Shown here piece by piece: positions 52,963 to 61,213 of a DNA stretch of 64,000 nt (the first letter of the stretch is position 1; each line of letters opens with the position of its first letter). The notes beneath the pieces were generated by a model. That model was not told where the DNA came from. It ran no database searches and was given only the letters and a program-made list of their open reading frames with translations. The stretch comes from Algoriphagus resistens. Lineage in GTDB: Bacteria; Bacteroidota; Bacteroidia; Cytophagales; Cyclobacteriaceae. Made by a program: the position numbers and the translations under genes. The stretch covers positions 62,001 to 126,000 of the forward strand of contig NZ_LMXN01000016.1 of NCBI RefSeq assembly GCF_001442615.1, written 5' to 3'.

Positions 52963-55737
52963 TTAAACCACCAGATTCACAATTTTACCTGGCACAATAA
53001 TAATCTTCTTTGGAGCTTTGCCTTCCAGCCATTTTTGTACGGTTTCCTCTGCCAAGGCAGCTTCTTGGATCTCATCTTTGGAAAGTGAAAGATCAAGATT
53101 AAGTTTAGCTCGCATCTTCCCGTTTATCATCACGGGATACTCAAAAGTACTTTCTTTCAGGTAGGCTTCGTCAAAGACAGGAAAAGTAGCTTCGGTAATA
53201 GAAGTTTCATGGCCCAAAAGGCTCCAAAGTTCCTCCGCAATATGCGGTGCATACGGAGACACCAGCAGGGCTATTGGCTCCAATATTTTCCGCTTATTGC
53301 ACTTCAAGGCTGTCAATTCATTCACACAAATCATAAAGCTTGATACAGAAGTGTTGAAAGATAGGTTGGCCATGTCTTCTTCCATTTTTTTCAGTGCTTT
53401 GTGAAGCGCTTTATATTCTTCCTTGCTAGGCTCGCTATCCGATACCTTAAATTCACCGGAGTTTGTATGATATAGATTCCAAAGCTTACGAAGAAACTTG
53501 AAAACGCCATCGATTCCGTTTGTATTCCATGGTTTGAATTGCTCCAAAGGTCCTAAGAACATTTCGTACAATCTCAAGGTGTCCGCTCCATAACGTTCGA
53601 TTATATCGTCTGGATTCACCACGTTGTATTTAGACTTGGACATTTTCTCAACTTCCGCCCCGCAGATGTATTTGGAGTCTTCTAAGATAAATTCTGCATT
53701 GATCAGATCTGGTCGCCATGCTTTAAATTTATCCAGGTTCAACTGATCATTATGGACAATATTCACGTCCACATGCATGGCAGAAGTATCGTATTGATCT
53801 TTTAAGCCATAGCTGGCAAATTGGTTAGTGCCTTTGATTCTGTAGACAAAGTTTGACCTTCCCTGGATCATTCCTTGGTTGATCATCTTCTGGAACGGTT
53901 CCTCAACACCTACCAAACCAAGATCATAAAGGAATTTGGTCCAGAACCTAGAATATAAAAGGTGTCCTGTCGCATGCTCAGAACCTCCAATGTATAAGTC
54001 TACTGCACCCCAATAGTCTGTTTTTGCTTTATCCGCAAACACATTCTCATTCGTTGGATCAGTATACCTAAAGAAGTACCAGCTTGAGCCTGCCCAGCCT
54101 GGCATTGTGCTTTTTTCCAAAGGAAATTCTCCTTCAGATGTTTTGTAAGTCCAATCGGTCGCCCGGGCAAGGGGCGGTTCGCCGTCTTCAGTGGGTAAAT
54201 ATTTATCTACCTCAGGCAATACCAAAGGCAGATCTTTTTCTTCAATTAAATAGGGCAATCCATCTTTAAAATAGACTGGCAGTGGCTCTCCCCAATAGCG
54301 CTGGCGGGTGAAGATCGCATCCCGCATTCTATATTGGATTTTTCCTTTGCCTATCCCTTTCTCTTCCAGGAATTCAATGGCTTTGGACATAGCCTCTTTC
54401 ATGTAAAGATTGGAAATGAAGCCTGAATTGATGATTAAACCGCCTTTTCCTGGGAAAGAACCATCTTCCATAGAGCCTTCGATTACTTGTCGGATCTCTA
54501 ACCCAAAATGCTTAGCAAAGTTATAATCCCGCTCATCATGCGCAGGAACGGCCATCACTGCCCCCGTACCATATCCGGCCAATACATAGTCAGCAACCCA
54601 GATTTGGATCTCTTCACCGTTAAACGGATTGATTGCATAGGAACCTGTAAATGCACCTGATATAGTTTTGACATCACTCATCCGTTCACGTTCCGAGCGA
54701 TTCTTCGCCACTTCAATGTATGCTTCAGCTTTTTCTCGCTGATCTTCAGTAATCAGCAAGGCCGCCAAATCAGACTCTGGAGCCAAAGCTAAATAAGTTA
54801 CACCGTATATTGTATCCACTCGGGTCGTAAAGACTTTGATGGTTTGATCCGAATCCTTCACCTGAAAAACAACATCGGCCCCGATGGATTTTCCAATCCA
54901 GTTCCTCTGCATTTCTTTAATCGGTTCAGACCAATCGATTTTTTCTAGGTCTTGCAAAAGGCGATCAGCATAAGCGGTGATTCGCATCGACCATTGCATC
55001 ATTTTTTTGCGCTCCACTGGATACCCCCCACGTTCGGAGAAACCGTCCTTTACCTCATCATTTGATAGAACAGTTCCCAATGCTGCACACCAGTTTACAG
55101 TAGTTTCGGCCAAAAAAGTCAAGCGGTATTTTAAGAGCATTTCCTGCTTTTCTCTTTCTGAAAAAGCAAGCCATTGGTCAGCGGTGAATAGTGGCGTTTC
55201 ATCATCGCACACGGCTTTTATAGTGGTATTGCCTTCCTTTTCAAAATGTTTGATCAATGAATCTATCGATAGTGCTTTATCCGCGTCCTGATCGTAGTAG
55301 CTATTGAAAAGCTGCATGAAGATCCATTGTGTCCACTTATAGTAATCAGGATTAGATGTTCGAACTTCCTTGCTCCAGTCGAAAGCAAATCCGATATTTT
55401 TTAATTGCTCTGTATAACGAGCGATATTTTGCTCAGTGGTGATGGCTGGATGTTGCCCCGTTTGGATAGCATACTGCTCGGCTGGCAAACCAAAACTATC
55501 ATATCCCATTGGGTGAAGTACATTGTAGCCTTTCAGTTTCTTAAAACGGCTGACAATATCTGATGCAATGTATCCAAGGGGATGTCCGACATGGAGTCCC
55601 GCGCCTGAAGGGTAGGGAAACATGTCCAATGAATAAAACTTCGGTTTGTCAGGATTTTCTTTGGCTTGAAATGTTTGGTTGTTTTCCCAGTATGCTTGCC
55701 ACTTTTTCTCGATTTCTCTGAAGTTATACTCCGCCAT
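52963..55737 (-). CDS. leuS: Leucyl-tRNA synthetase
   Basis: 924 residues. HIGH-type motif in PSGAGLHVGHPLGY (around residues 45-55), editing-domain sequence GAVMAVPAHDERDY, and KMSKS at residues 698-702. It attaches leucine to tRNA-Leu. The frame opens further upstream, but MAEYNFREIEKKWQ at ATG 55737 is the normal family N terminus. The glycosyltransferase and FkbM genes follow on the same strand. Confidence 0.97.
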   Translation of the reverse strand: MAEYNFREIEKKWQAYWENNQTFQAKENPDKPKFYSLDMFPYPSGAGLHVGHPLGYIASDIVSRFKKLKGYNVLHPMGYDSFGLPAEQYAIQTGQHPAITTEQNIARYTEQLKNIGFAFDWSKEVRTSNPDYYKWTQWIFMQLFNSYYDQDADKALSIDSLIKHFEKEGNTTIKAVCDDETPLFTADQWLAFSEREKQEMLLKYRLTFLAETTVNWCAALGTVLSNDEVKDGFSERGGYPVERKKMMQWSMRITAYADRLLQDLEKIDWSEPIKEMQRNWIGKSIGADVVFQVKDSDQTIKVFTTRVDTIYGVTYLALAPESDLAALLITEDQREKAEAYIEVAKNRSERERMSDVKTISGAFTGSYAINPFNGEEIQIWVADYVLAGYGTGAVMAVPAHDERDYNFAKHFGLEIRQVIEGSMEDGSFPGKGGLIINSGFISNLYMKEAMSKAIEFLEEKGIGKGKIQYRMRDAIFTRQRYWGEPLPVYFKDGLPYLIEEKDLPLVLPEVDKYLPTEDGEPPLARATDWTYKTSEGEFPLEKSTMPGWAGSSWYFFRYTDPTNENVFADKAKTDYWGAVDLYIGGSEHATGHLLYSRFWTKFLYDLGLVGVEEPFQKMINQGMIQGRSNFVYRIKGTNQFASYGLKDQYDTSAMHVDVNIVHNDQLNLDKFKAWRPDLINAEFILEDSKYICGAEVEKMSKSKYNVVNPDDIIERYGADTLRLYEMFLGPLEQFKPWNTNGIDGVFKFLRKLWNLYHTNSGEFKVSDSEPSKEEYKALHKALKKMEEDMANLSFNTSVSSFMICVNELTALKCNKRKILEPIALLVSPYAPHIAEELWSLLGHETSITEATFPVFDEAYLKESTFEYPVMINGKMRAKLNLDLSLSKDEIQEAALAEETVQKWLEGKAPKKIIIVPGKIVNLVV

Positions 55738-55910
55738 GATTGAATTATTCGTTATTATTAAGCTGAACGCCTGCAAAATTAGAAAAATTGACGGGCTTTG
55801 GAATCCAAATTCATAATTCCTCCAACATCCAGTTTTTTCCTTTAATCAATTTTTTGAAAAATAGATGCTCCCATTTTAGTATTTTCATTCTCGACCTAAC
55901 CACCAATGCT

Positions 55911-57512
55911 ATGAAACCATCCTTGCTGAGACTCTCTTGTTGCTTTTTTATTCTAAACATTTTTGTTACTACAGGTTCTTTTGCCCAAAATAAACAAGCA
56001 GATAAAAGACTGGCTTCTCTTAAAGAGGAAGCTGCCCGATTAATTGAGTCAGAAGCTAAAATGAGCCAAGTGATGGTGGATAAGATTTTCAGTTTTGCAG
56101 AGTTGGGATTTCAAGAAATAGAATCTTCAAAATACCTCACCGGGATTCTTGCAGACAATGGGTTTACCATAGAAAGAGGGGCTTCTGGAATTCCTACGGC
56201 ATGGTTTGCCATCTGGAGCAATGGGGAAGGCCCGAGGATTGCTTTGGGGTCTGATGTGGATGATATCCCTAAAGCTTCACAATATCCCGGTGTGGCTTAT
56301 CATAAGCCTATTGTCGAGGGAGCACCAGGCCATGGTGAAGGTCATAATGCCGGAATCCCCCTAAACATCACAGCAGCTTTGGCTGTGAAAAAAATCATGG
56401 AGCGTGAGAATATTGGAGGTACACTGATTCTTTGGCCTGGGATAGCTGAAGAATTGGTTGCTTCAAAAGCATGGTTCGTTAGAGATGGACTTTTTGAGGA
56501 TGTTGACTTATGTATTTTTACACATGTTGCAAATAACCTTGGAGTAAGCTATGGGGCTGCTTCAGGCACTGGTTTGATTTCAGTGGAATATACCTTTAGT
56601 GGTGAAGCGGCGCATTCTGCCGGAGCTCCCTGGAGGGGAAGAAGTGCACTGGATGCCGCTGAATTGATGAATGTTGGTTGGAATTATAGACGAGAGCATC
56701 TGGATCCATTAAAGCGGTCACATTCCATTTTTACCGATGGTGGAGATCAGCCCAATGTGGTCCCTTCAAAAGCTTCAATTTGGTACTATTTAAGAGATGT
56801 GAAGTATGATGGGATTATGGAAATGTATGAGGTTGCCAATAAAATGGCTGAGGGTGCAGCTTTGATGACAGATACTGAAGTAGAGTCCAGGATTCTGGGT
56901 ACAGCTTGGCCTAGGCATTTCAATAAGGTGATCGCGGAAAAAATGTATGAAAATATTTTGCAAGTAGGCTTACCCGATTGGTCTGAGGCTGATCAGGAAT
57001 TGGCAAAGGCGGTACAAACAGAAGTGGGTGCTTCTAAAGTGGAAGGCTTATCCACTAAGTTGGATACGCTTGGATTACCTGTGGCTGAGCTTAAATCCGG
57101 AGGTTCGGATGATATTGGAGACGTTTCTTGGGTGGTACCTACAGTGACTTTAAGGTTTCCATCCAATATTCCGGGACTTCCCGGTCACCATTGGGCTAAT
57201 GCAATTGCGATGGCTACGCCAATCGCGCATAAAGGTGTGACAGCTGGTGCCAAAGCTGAGGCGATGACAATTCTGGATTTCTTGCTGAAACCGGAACTGG
57301 TAGATGAAGCTTGGGATTATTTTAAAAATGTCCAGACAAAAGAGGAAGAATATAAGCCTATGATCAAAGCTGAAGATGAAGCGCCAATTTATCTAAACAA
57401 GCGCATTATGGATCAGTTTCGGCCAGAATTGGAAAAGTTTTATTACGATGAAACAAAGTTTGACAGCTACTTGGAACAATTAGGTGTGAAGTATCCGACG
57501 TTGAAAAAATAA
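55911..57512 (+). CDS. M20-family amidohydrolase, AbgB-like, exported
   Basis: 533 residues with a signal peptide (LSCCFFILNIFVTTGSFAQ). Metal and fold motifs: ALGSDVDDIPKAS, GHGEGHNAGIPLN, EELVASKAWF, GEAAHSAGAPWRGRSALDA (dimerisation domain) and LPGHHWANAIAM. Closest recognised family is p-aminobenzoyl-glutamate hydrolase subunit B and related peptidases. A TTG start at 55788 would add a non-signal segment, so ATG 55911 was used. It faces leuS back to back. Confidence 0.87.
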   Translation: MKPSLLRLSCCFFILNIFVTTGSFAQNKQADKRLASLKEEAARLIESEAKMSQVMVDKIFSFAELGFQEIESSKYLTGILADNGFTIERGASGIPTAWFAIWSNGEGPRIALGSDVDDIPKASQYPGVAYHKPIVEGAPGHGEGHNAGIPLNITAALAVKKIMERENIGGTLILWPGIAEELVASKAWFVRDGLFEDVDLCIFTHVANNLGVSYGAASGTGLISVEYTFSGEAAHSAGAPWRGRSALDAAELMNVGWNYRREHLDPLKRSHSIFTDGGDQPNVVPSKASIWYYLRDVKYDGIMEMYEVANKMAEGAALMTDTEVESRILGTAWPRHFNKVIAEKMYENILQVGLPDWSEADQELAKAVQTEVGASKVEGLSTKLDTLGLPVAELKSGGSDDIGDVSWVVPTVTLRFPSNIPGLPGHHWANAIAMATPIAHKGVTAGAKAEAMTILDFLLKPELVDEAWDYFKNVQTKEEEYKPMIKAEDEAPIYLNKRIMDQFRPELEKFYYDETKFDSYLEQLGVKYPTLKK

Positions 57513-57597
57513 GCTGAAATTTTTCTCAGCTGTGGATAACGTTAATCTGCTTAACTGCAGGTATGTAATTTAGAGTTGGTGCTAGTTATTTCATTCA

Positions 57598-58053
57598 ATG
57601 AAAACAGACCTTCCTTTTCGATTGGTAATAAGAGAAGCATCTTTTGATGAGTTGTATTTAATCCATCAGCAGATCCCGGAATTCCCTTCTAAGATAAGCA
57701 TGTTGTATTATGGGGAGCGTTTAAAAAACACACTTCATCTGGCGTTGGTGGCAGAGTTGGAAGGGAAGGTTGTAGGTTTTAAGGTAGGGTATCAAGGTGA
57801 CAATCATAAGACTTTTTACTCTTGGATGGGAGGTGTGATTCCCGGATTTCGTAAAGCTGGAGTGGCTTCGGCTTTGGCTAAATTCCAGGAGGATTGGGCG
57901 CGGGAGAATGGTTTCAAGAAAATATTCTTCAAAACCCGAAATCGCTTTCCTGCTATGATCAGCTTTGGGCTCAAACGAGGTTTTAAGATTATGGAAGTAA
58001 TCCGTAAGGATTCCGTGGAGGATTATCGAATTGTGATGATGAAAAAGTTATAA
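57598..58053 (+). CDS. GNAT-family N-acetyltransferase
   Basis: 151 residues with the GNAT fold: core strand LALVAELEGKVVGFKVGY, acetyl-CoA binding loop IPGFRKAGVASAL (in place of the common RxxGxG/A) around residue 85, and NGFKKIFFKTRNRFPAMISFGLKRGF in part as the C-terminal helix region. Substrate unknown. It stands between the M20 gene and queE with small gaps. Confidence 0.85.
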   Translation: MKTDLPFRLVIREASFDELYLIHQQIPEFPSKISMLYYGERLKNTLHLALVAELEGKVVGFKVGYQGDNHKTFYSWMGGVIPGFRKAGVASALAKFQEDWARENGFKKIFFKTRNRFPAMISFGLKRGFKIMEVIRKDSVEDYRIVMMKKL

Positions 58054-58126
58054 CATCAGAGGAGAAAACGTTGGTAGTCAAGCTTTCCAATATGATCACT
58101 TTTTCACTTTCCAATATAAAAAACCT

Positions 58127-58134
58127 TACCTTTG
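58127..58134 (+). promoter_or_regulatory. Probable -7 promoter element for queE-porE
   Basis: TACCTTTG matches TAnnTTTG, with a leader of about 45 bases to ATG 58184. No clear -33 TTG is visible. Confidence 0.6.
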
Positions 58135-58183
58135 CGGCATCATTCACCCAGCGGTTCAATTGCCCGCTTTACCAAAAATTCAG

Positions 58184-58810
58184 ATGAATATTGAAGAAGA
58201 AGTAGCGCAAGGGAAAAAGCTTCCGGTAATGGAAGCTTTTTATACAATACAAGGAGAAGGAAGATTTACTGGGCATCCTGCATATTTTATCCGGCTTGGA
58301 GGCTGTGATGTGGGCTGTATCTGGTGTGATGTTAAGGAATCGTGGGATTCTGGCAAGTGGCCGGTTTTATCCATAGATAAGATTGTAGCTGATGCCTTAG
58401 CGTTTCCAGGAAGGCTTGTAGTGATCACAGGCGGAGAGCCCTTAATGTATGATTTGGGGCCTTTGACTGCCTTACTGAAGGATAAAGGATTCACTACAAA
58501 TATAGAAACTTCAGGAGCTCATCCTTTCTCGGGAAATTTTGATTGGGTGTGTTTTTCCCCAAAAAAATTCAAAAAGCCCCATCCATCTATTTATGCTGAA
58601 GCGGATGAATTGAAAGTGGTGGTATTTCACAAGAGTGATTTTGCTTTTGCAGAAGAGCATGCAAATCTAGTCAATTCCAATTGCGAATTACGATTGCAGC
58701 CTGAGTGGAGCAAAGCTGGGAAATTCTCTCCAATGATCATTGATTATGTAAAAAATCAACCAAAATGGAAAATTTCACTTCAAACTCATAAATTTATGGA
58801 CATTCCCTAA
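58184..58810 (+). CDS. queE: 7-carboxy-7-deazaguanine synthase
   Basis: 208 residues; a radical SAM enzyme with the CX3CX2C cluster Cys41, Cys45, Cys48 (GGCDVGCIWCDV). LPVMEAFYTIQGEGRFTGHP and TGGEPLMYD are QueE signatures. It makes the deazaguanine core of queuosine and related bases. TTG 58160 is a longer option; ATG 58184 fits the family. The next gene starts 4 bases after the stop. Confidence 0.93.
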   Translation: MNIEEEVAQGKKLPVMEAFYTIQGEGRFTGHPAYFIRLGGCDVGCIWCDVKESWDSGKWPVLSIDKIVADALAFPGRLVVITGGEPLMYDLGPLTALLKDKGFTTNIETSGAHPFSGNFDWVCFSPKKFKKPHPSIYAEADELKVVVFHKSDFAFAEEHANLVNSNCELRLQPEWSKAGKFSPMIIDYVKNQPKWKISLQTHKFMDIP

Positions 58811-58814
58811 GTCC

Positions 58815-60737
58815 ATGCGCCCTGTTTTACTTCTTTATTTGCTGTTTTTCTCCGTCTCGATGGCTCATTCCCAGAGCTACTCGATCATTGATGGAAAAGC
58901 AATAAAAATGTACCAGGAGGGAGAGGAGCTGACTATTTCTAGGCAATATGATGCTGCAATTGAAAAATTTCAAGATGCAATTAAACGGGAGGCTTCATTT
59001 ATAGAAGCTTATGTGAAGCTAGCCCAAATTCAGATTACCCAGGGCAAATTGGAGATTGCTGAGAAGACCGCAATAGCTGGAAGATCCAAACTGAGGAATC
59101 CGAAAGCAACAGCCAAACACAAAGTGGATATTGGTTGGGTTTTTATCAATTTGTATCTTCAGCAGGGAAAGTTTAAGATGGCCCATGATGAATTTAGGGA
59201 GATCGAACCGCTGTTTGAAGAGGATTTCCGCAATACCGCATATTATCGGGATATGAAAGCTCAGATGGAGTTTCTTCAGAGCCAGTTAGATAAGGTCAGC
59301 GTGATAGAGAGAGAAAGACTTGCAGATCCATTAAATAGTTTTCAGCTCCAATATTTCCCAGTTCTCACCGCCAATGGTGAACAAATTCTTTTTACCAAAC
59401 GAGATGGGGTAGGCAATCATGATAAAGAGGATATTTTTATGGCCTTTATGGCTCCCGATGGAGGTTGGACCAAGCCTCAAAGTATCGCTGATGCAATAAA
59501 TTCACCTTATAATGAAGGAACTTGTACGATTACCGCAGATGGAAATATTCTAATTTATACTTCCTGTGATGCACCGGATTCTGAAGGGAGCTGTGATTTA
59601 TATATAGCCTATAAGCTGAATGGCAGATGGCAGCGACCGAAGAATATGGGAAAAAACGTAAACTCAAGAGCTTGGGATTCTCAGCCTTCACTTTCAGCAG
59701 ATGGGAGAATATTGTTCTTTTCCTCAAATAGGAAGGGTGGATTTGGCGGGAATGACATCTGGTACAGCGTCATGCAGAAAGATGGGGATTGGGCTGCTGC
59801 CAAGAATTTGGGGGATATTGTGAACACCTCCAAAGATGAGATCTCTCCATTTATGTTTTTCAACAATGAAATTTTATTCTTTTCTTCCAACGGACATCCT
59901 GGTTTTGGTGGGATGGATATTCAGCTATCTAGAGTTAAAGATGGAGAATTTACGCAACCTGAAAATTTGGGCATGCCTATCAATGACCAATTGGACCAAG
60001 TTGCCTTGTTTATTACTGCTCAAAAAGACTACGCTTATTTTACAGAGCTAACTACCTCCAAAACAGAAAATGACCGCTCTATATTGTATAGGTTCAAGTT
60101 CCCGGATGAAATATCATTGGGGGAAAACCTGACTGTAACAGAAGGGAAAGTATTTAATTCAAAAACAGGCGAACCGATAGATGCTGCATTGTCCCTGGTG
60201 TCATTGACCAACGACAGCACCCTGTACCAGTTTAATTCAGATGGTAAAACAGGGGAGTTTATGATGCTCTATCCGGATAAGGCTATTTCCGGGCTTTATG
60301 TGGAAAAAAAAGGGTTTTTGCCAAAAATTTATAATGTGGAGCGCGATAAGATTCAGAATGTAAAAGATTTAAAAGTGGAATTAGTACCTGTAGCTTCAGG
60401 GGAAGAGTTCGTCTTTGAAAATGTTTTTTTTGAGTTTGATGAGTACAGCTTGAAACCAGAGTCTGTTTCATCTCTGAAAAGGCTTGTTAAGTTTATGGCA
60501 GAAAATCCTAATGTAAATATTTTAATTACGGGACATACAGATAATGTAGGTAGCGCAAGTTACAATCTGGACCTTAGTTTGCAGAGAGCCAAAAGTGTCC
60601 AGGACTTTTTGATGGCAGAGGGATTTCATGAAGGGCGTGTGCTGGTAGAGGGAATGGGAGATAAACAGCCGATGGTCCCCAATACCACTCCTCAAAACCA
60701 AGCGCTTAACCGAAGAATAACTATCAAAATTCTGTAG
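58815..60737 (+). CDS. porE: PorE-like OmpA-family protein of type IX secretion
   Basis: 640 residues with signal peptide (LLLYLLFFSVSMAHSQ). Domain order: TPR-like helices (about 30-115), a PD40-type beta-propeller (about 190-400: YFPVLTANGEQILFTKRDG, SRAWDSQPSLSADGRILFFSS, GGFGGNDIWYS), a carboxypeptidase-regulatory-like domain (about 430-515: VTEGKVFNSKTGEPIDAAL) and a C-terminal OmpA domain (about 525-640: ITGHTDNVGSASYNLDLS). This TPR-propeller-CRD-OmpA order is that of PorE, which links the type IX secretion machine to peptidoglycan. It is 4 bases after queE, so they share a transcript. Confidence 0.82.
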   Translation: MRPVLLLYLLFFSVSMAHSQSYSIIDGKAIKMYQEGEELTISRQYDAAIEKFQDAIKREASFIEAYVKLAQIQITQGKLEIAEKTAIAGRSKLRNPKATAKHKVDIGWVFINLYLQQGKFKMAHDEFREIEPLFEEDFRNTAYYRDMKAQMEFLQSQLDKVSVIERERLADPLNSFQLQYFPVLTANGEQILFTKRDGVGNHDKEDIFMAFMAPDGGWTKPQSIADAINSPYNEGTCTITADGNILIYTSCDAPDSEGSCDLYIAYKLNGRWQRPKNMGKNVNSRAWDSQPSLSADGRILFFSSNRKGGFGGNDIWYSVMQKDGDWAAAKNLGDIVNTSKDEISPFMFFNNEILFFSSNGHPGFGGMDIQLSRVKDGEFTQPENLGMPINDQLDQVALFITAQKDYAYFTELTTSKTENDRSILYRFKFPDEISLGENLTVTEGKVFNSKTGEPIDAALSLVSLTNDSTLYQFNSDGKTGEFMMLYPDKAISGLYVEKKGFLPKIYNVERDKIQNVKDLKVELVPVASGEEFVFENVFFEFDEYSLKPESVSSLKRLVKFMAENPNVNILITGHTDNVGSASYNLDLSLQRAKSVQDFLMAEGFHEGRVLVEGMGDKQPMVPNTTPQNQALNRRITIKIL

Positions 60738-61213
60738 TTAATAGGGCATAGTATTTCTTAATGACTAGCACATACTAAACATGACTATTAAGAAAGTTTA
60801 ATTTTTATTAATATAGTTTCCCTATTGTTCCGATTTACTGGTTTCAGGATATAATTTTACCAAAAGGAATATTGGAATAAAAATGGGGTTTAGTTTTAAT
60901 TTTGGATACATTAAAATTCTGTATTGAAGGTAAATTAAGAAATTTTAAATCTTCCTAAGCGCAATATTTAATACAGAACCTCGTTTCATTAAATTTAGCG
61001 AAAAATTAACTTTTGTTAACATTGGAATAACAAAACAAAAATATTACAATCGGCATCTAGCTAAGTATTTACCAATTATAATTTTGTTTTTTAGTAAAAG
61101 GCTGAATTTTTATAAAATACCCTTCTAATGTGTCCAGATAAATTTATAATCTGCTGCTTTGCGATATTGCATCAATAAGAATATCATTGGGCATAATATA
61201 AACCAAATTACTT
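60738..61213 (+). promoter_or_regulatory. 476-base leader/promoter region of the SusC gene
   Basis: No gene is seen. Two TAnnTTTG matches TAATTTTG occur, at 60897-60904 (with a TTG 22 bases upstream at 60872-60874) and 61079-61086. The first gives a long leader of about 300 bases, the second about 120. The region is AT-rich; a long untranslated leader is usual before SusC genes controlled by envelope signals. Confidence 0.5.

Noticed and set aside
55788..55910. TTG start of the M20 hydrolase
   Set aside because: It would hide the signal peptide 41 residues inside the protein; ATG 55911 is consistent with export.
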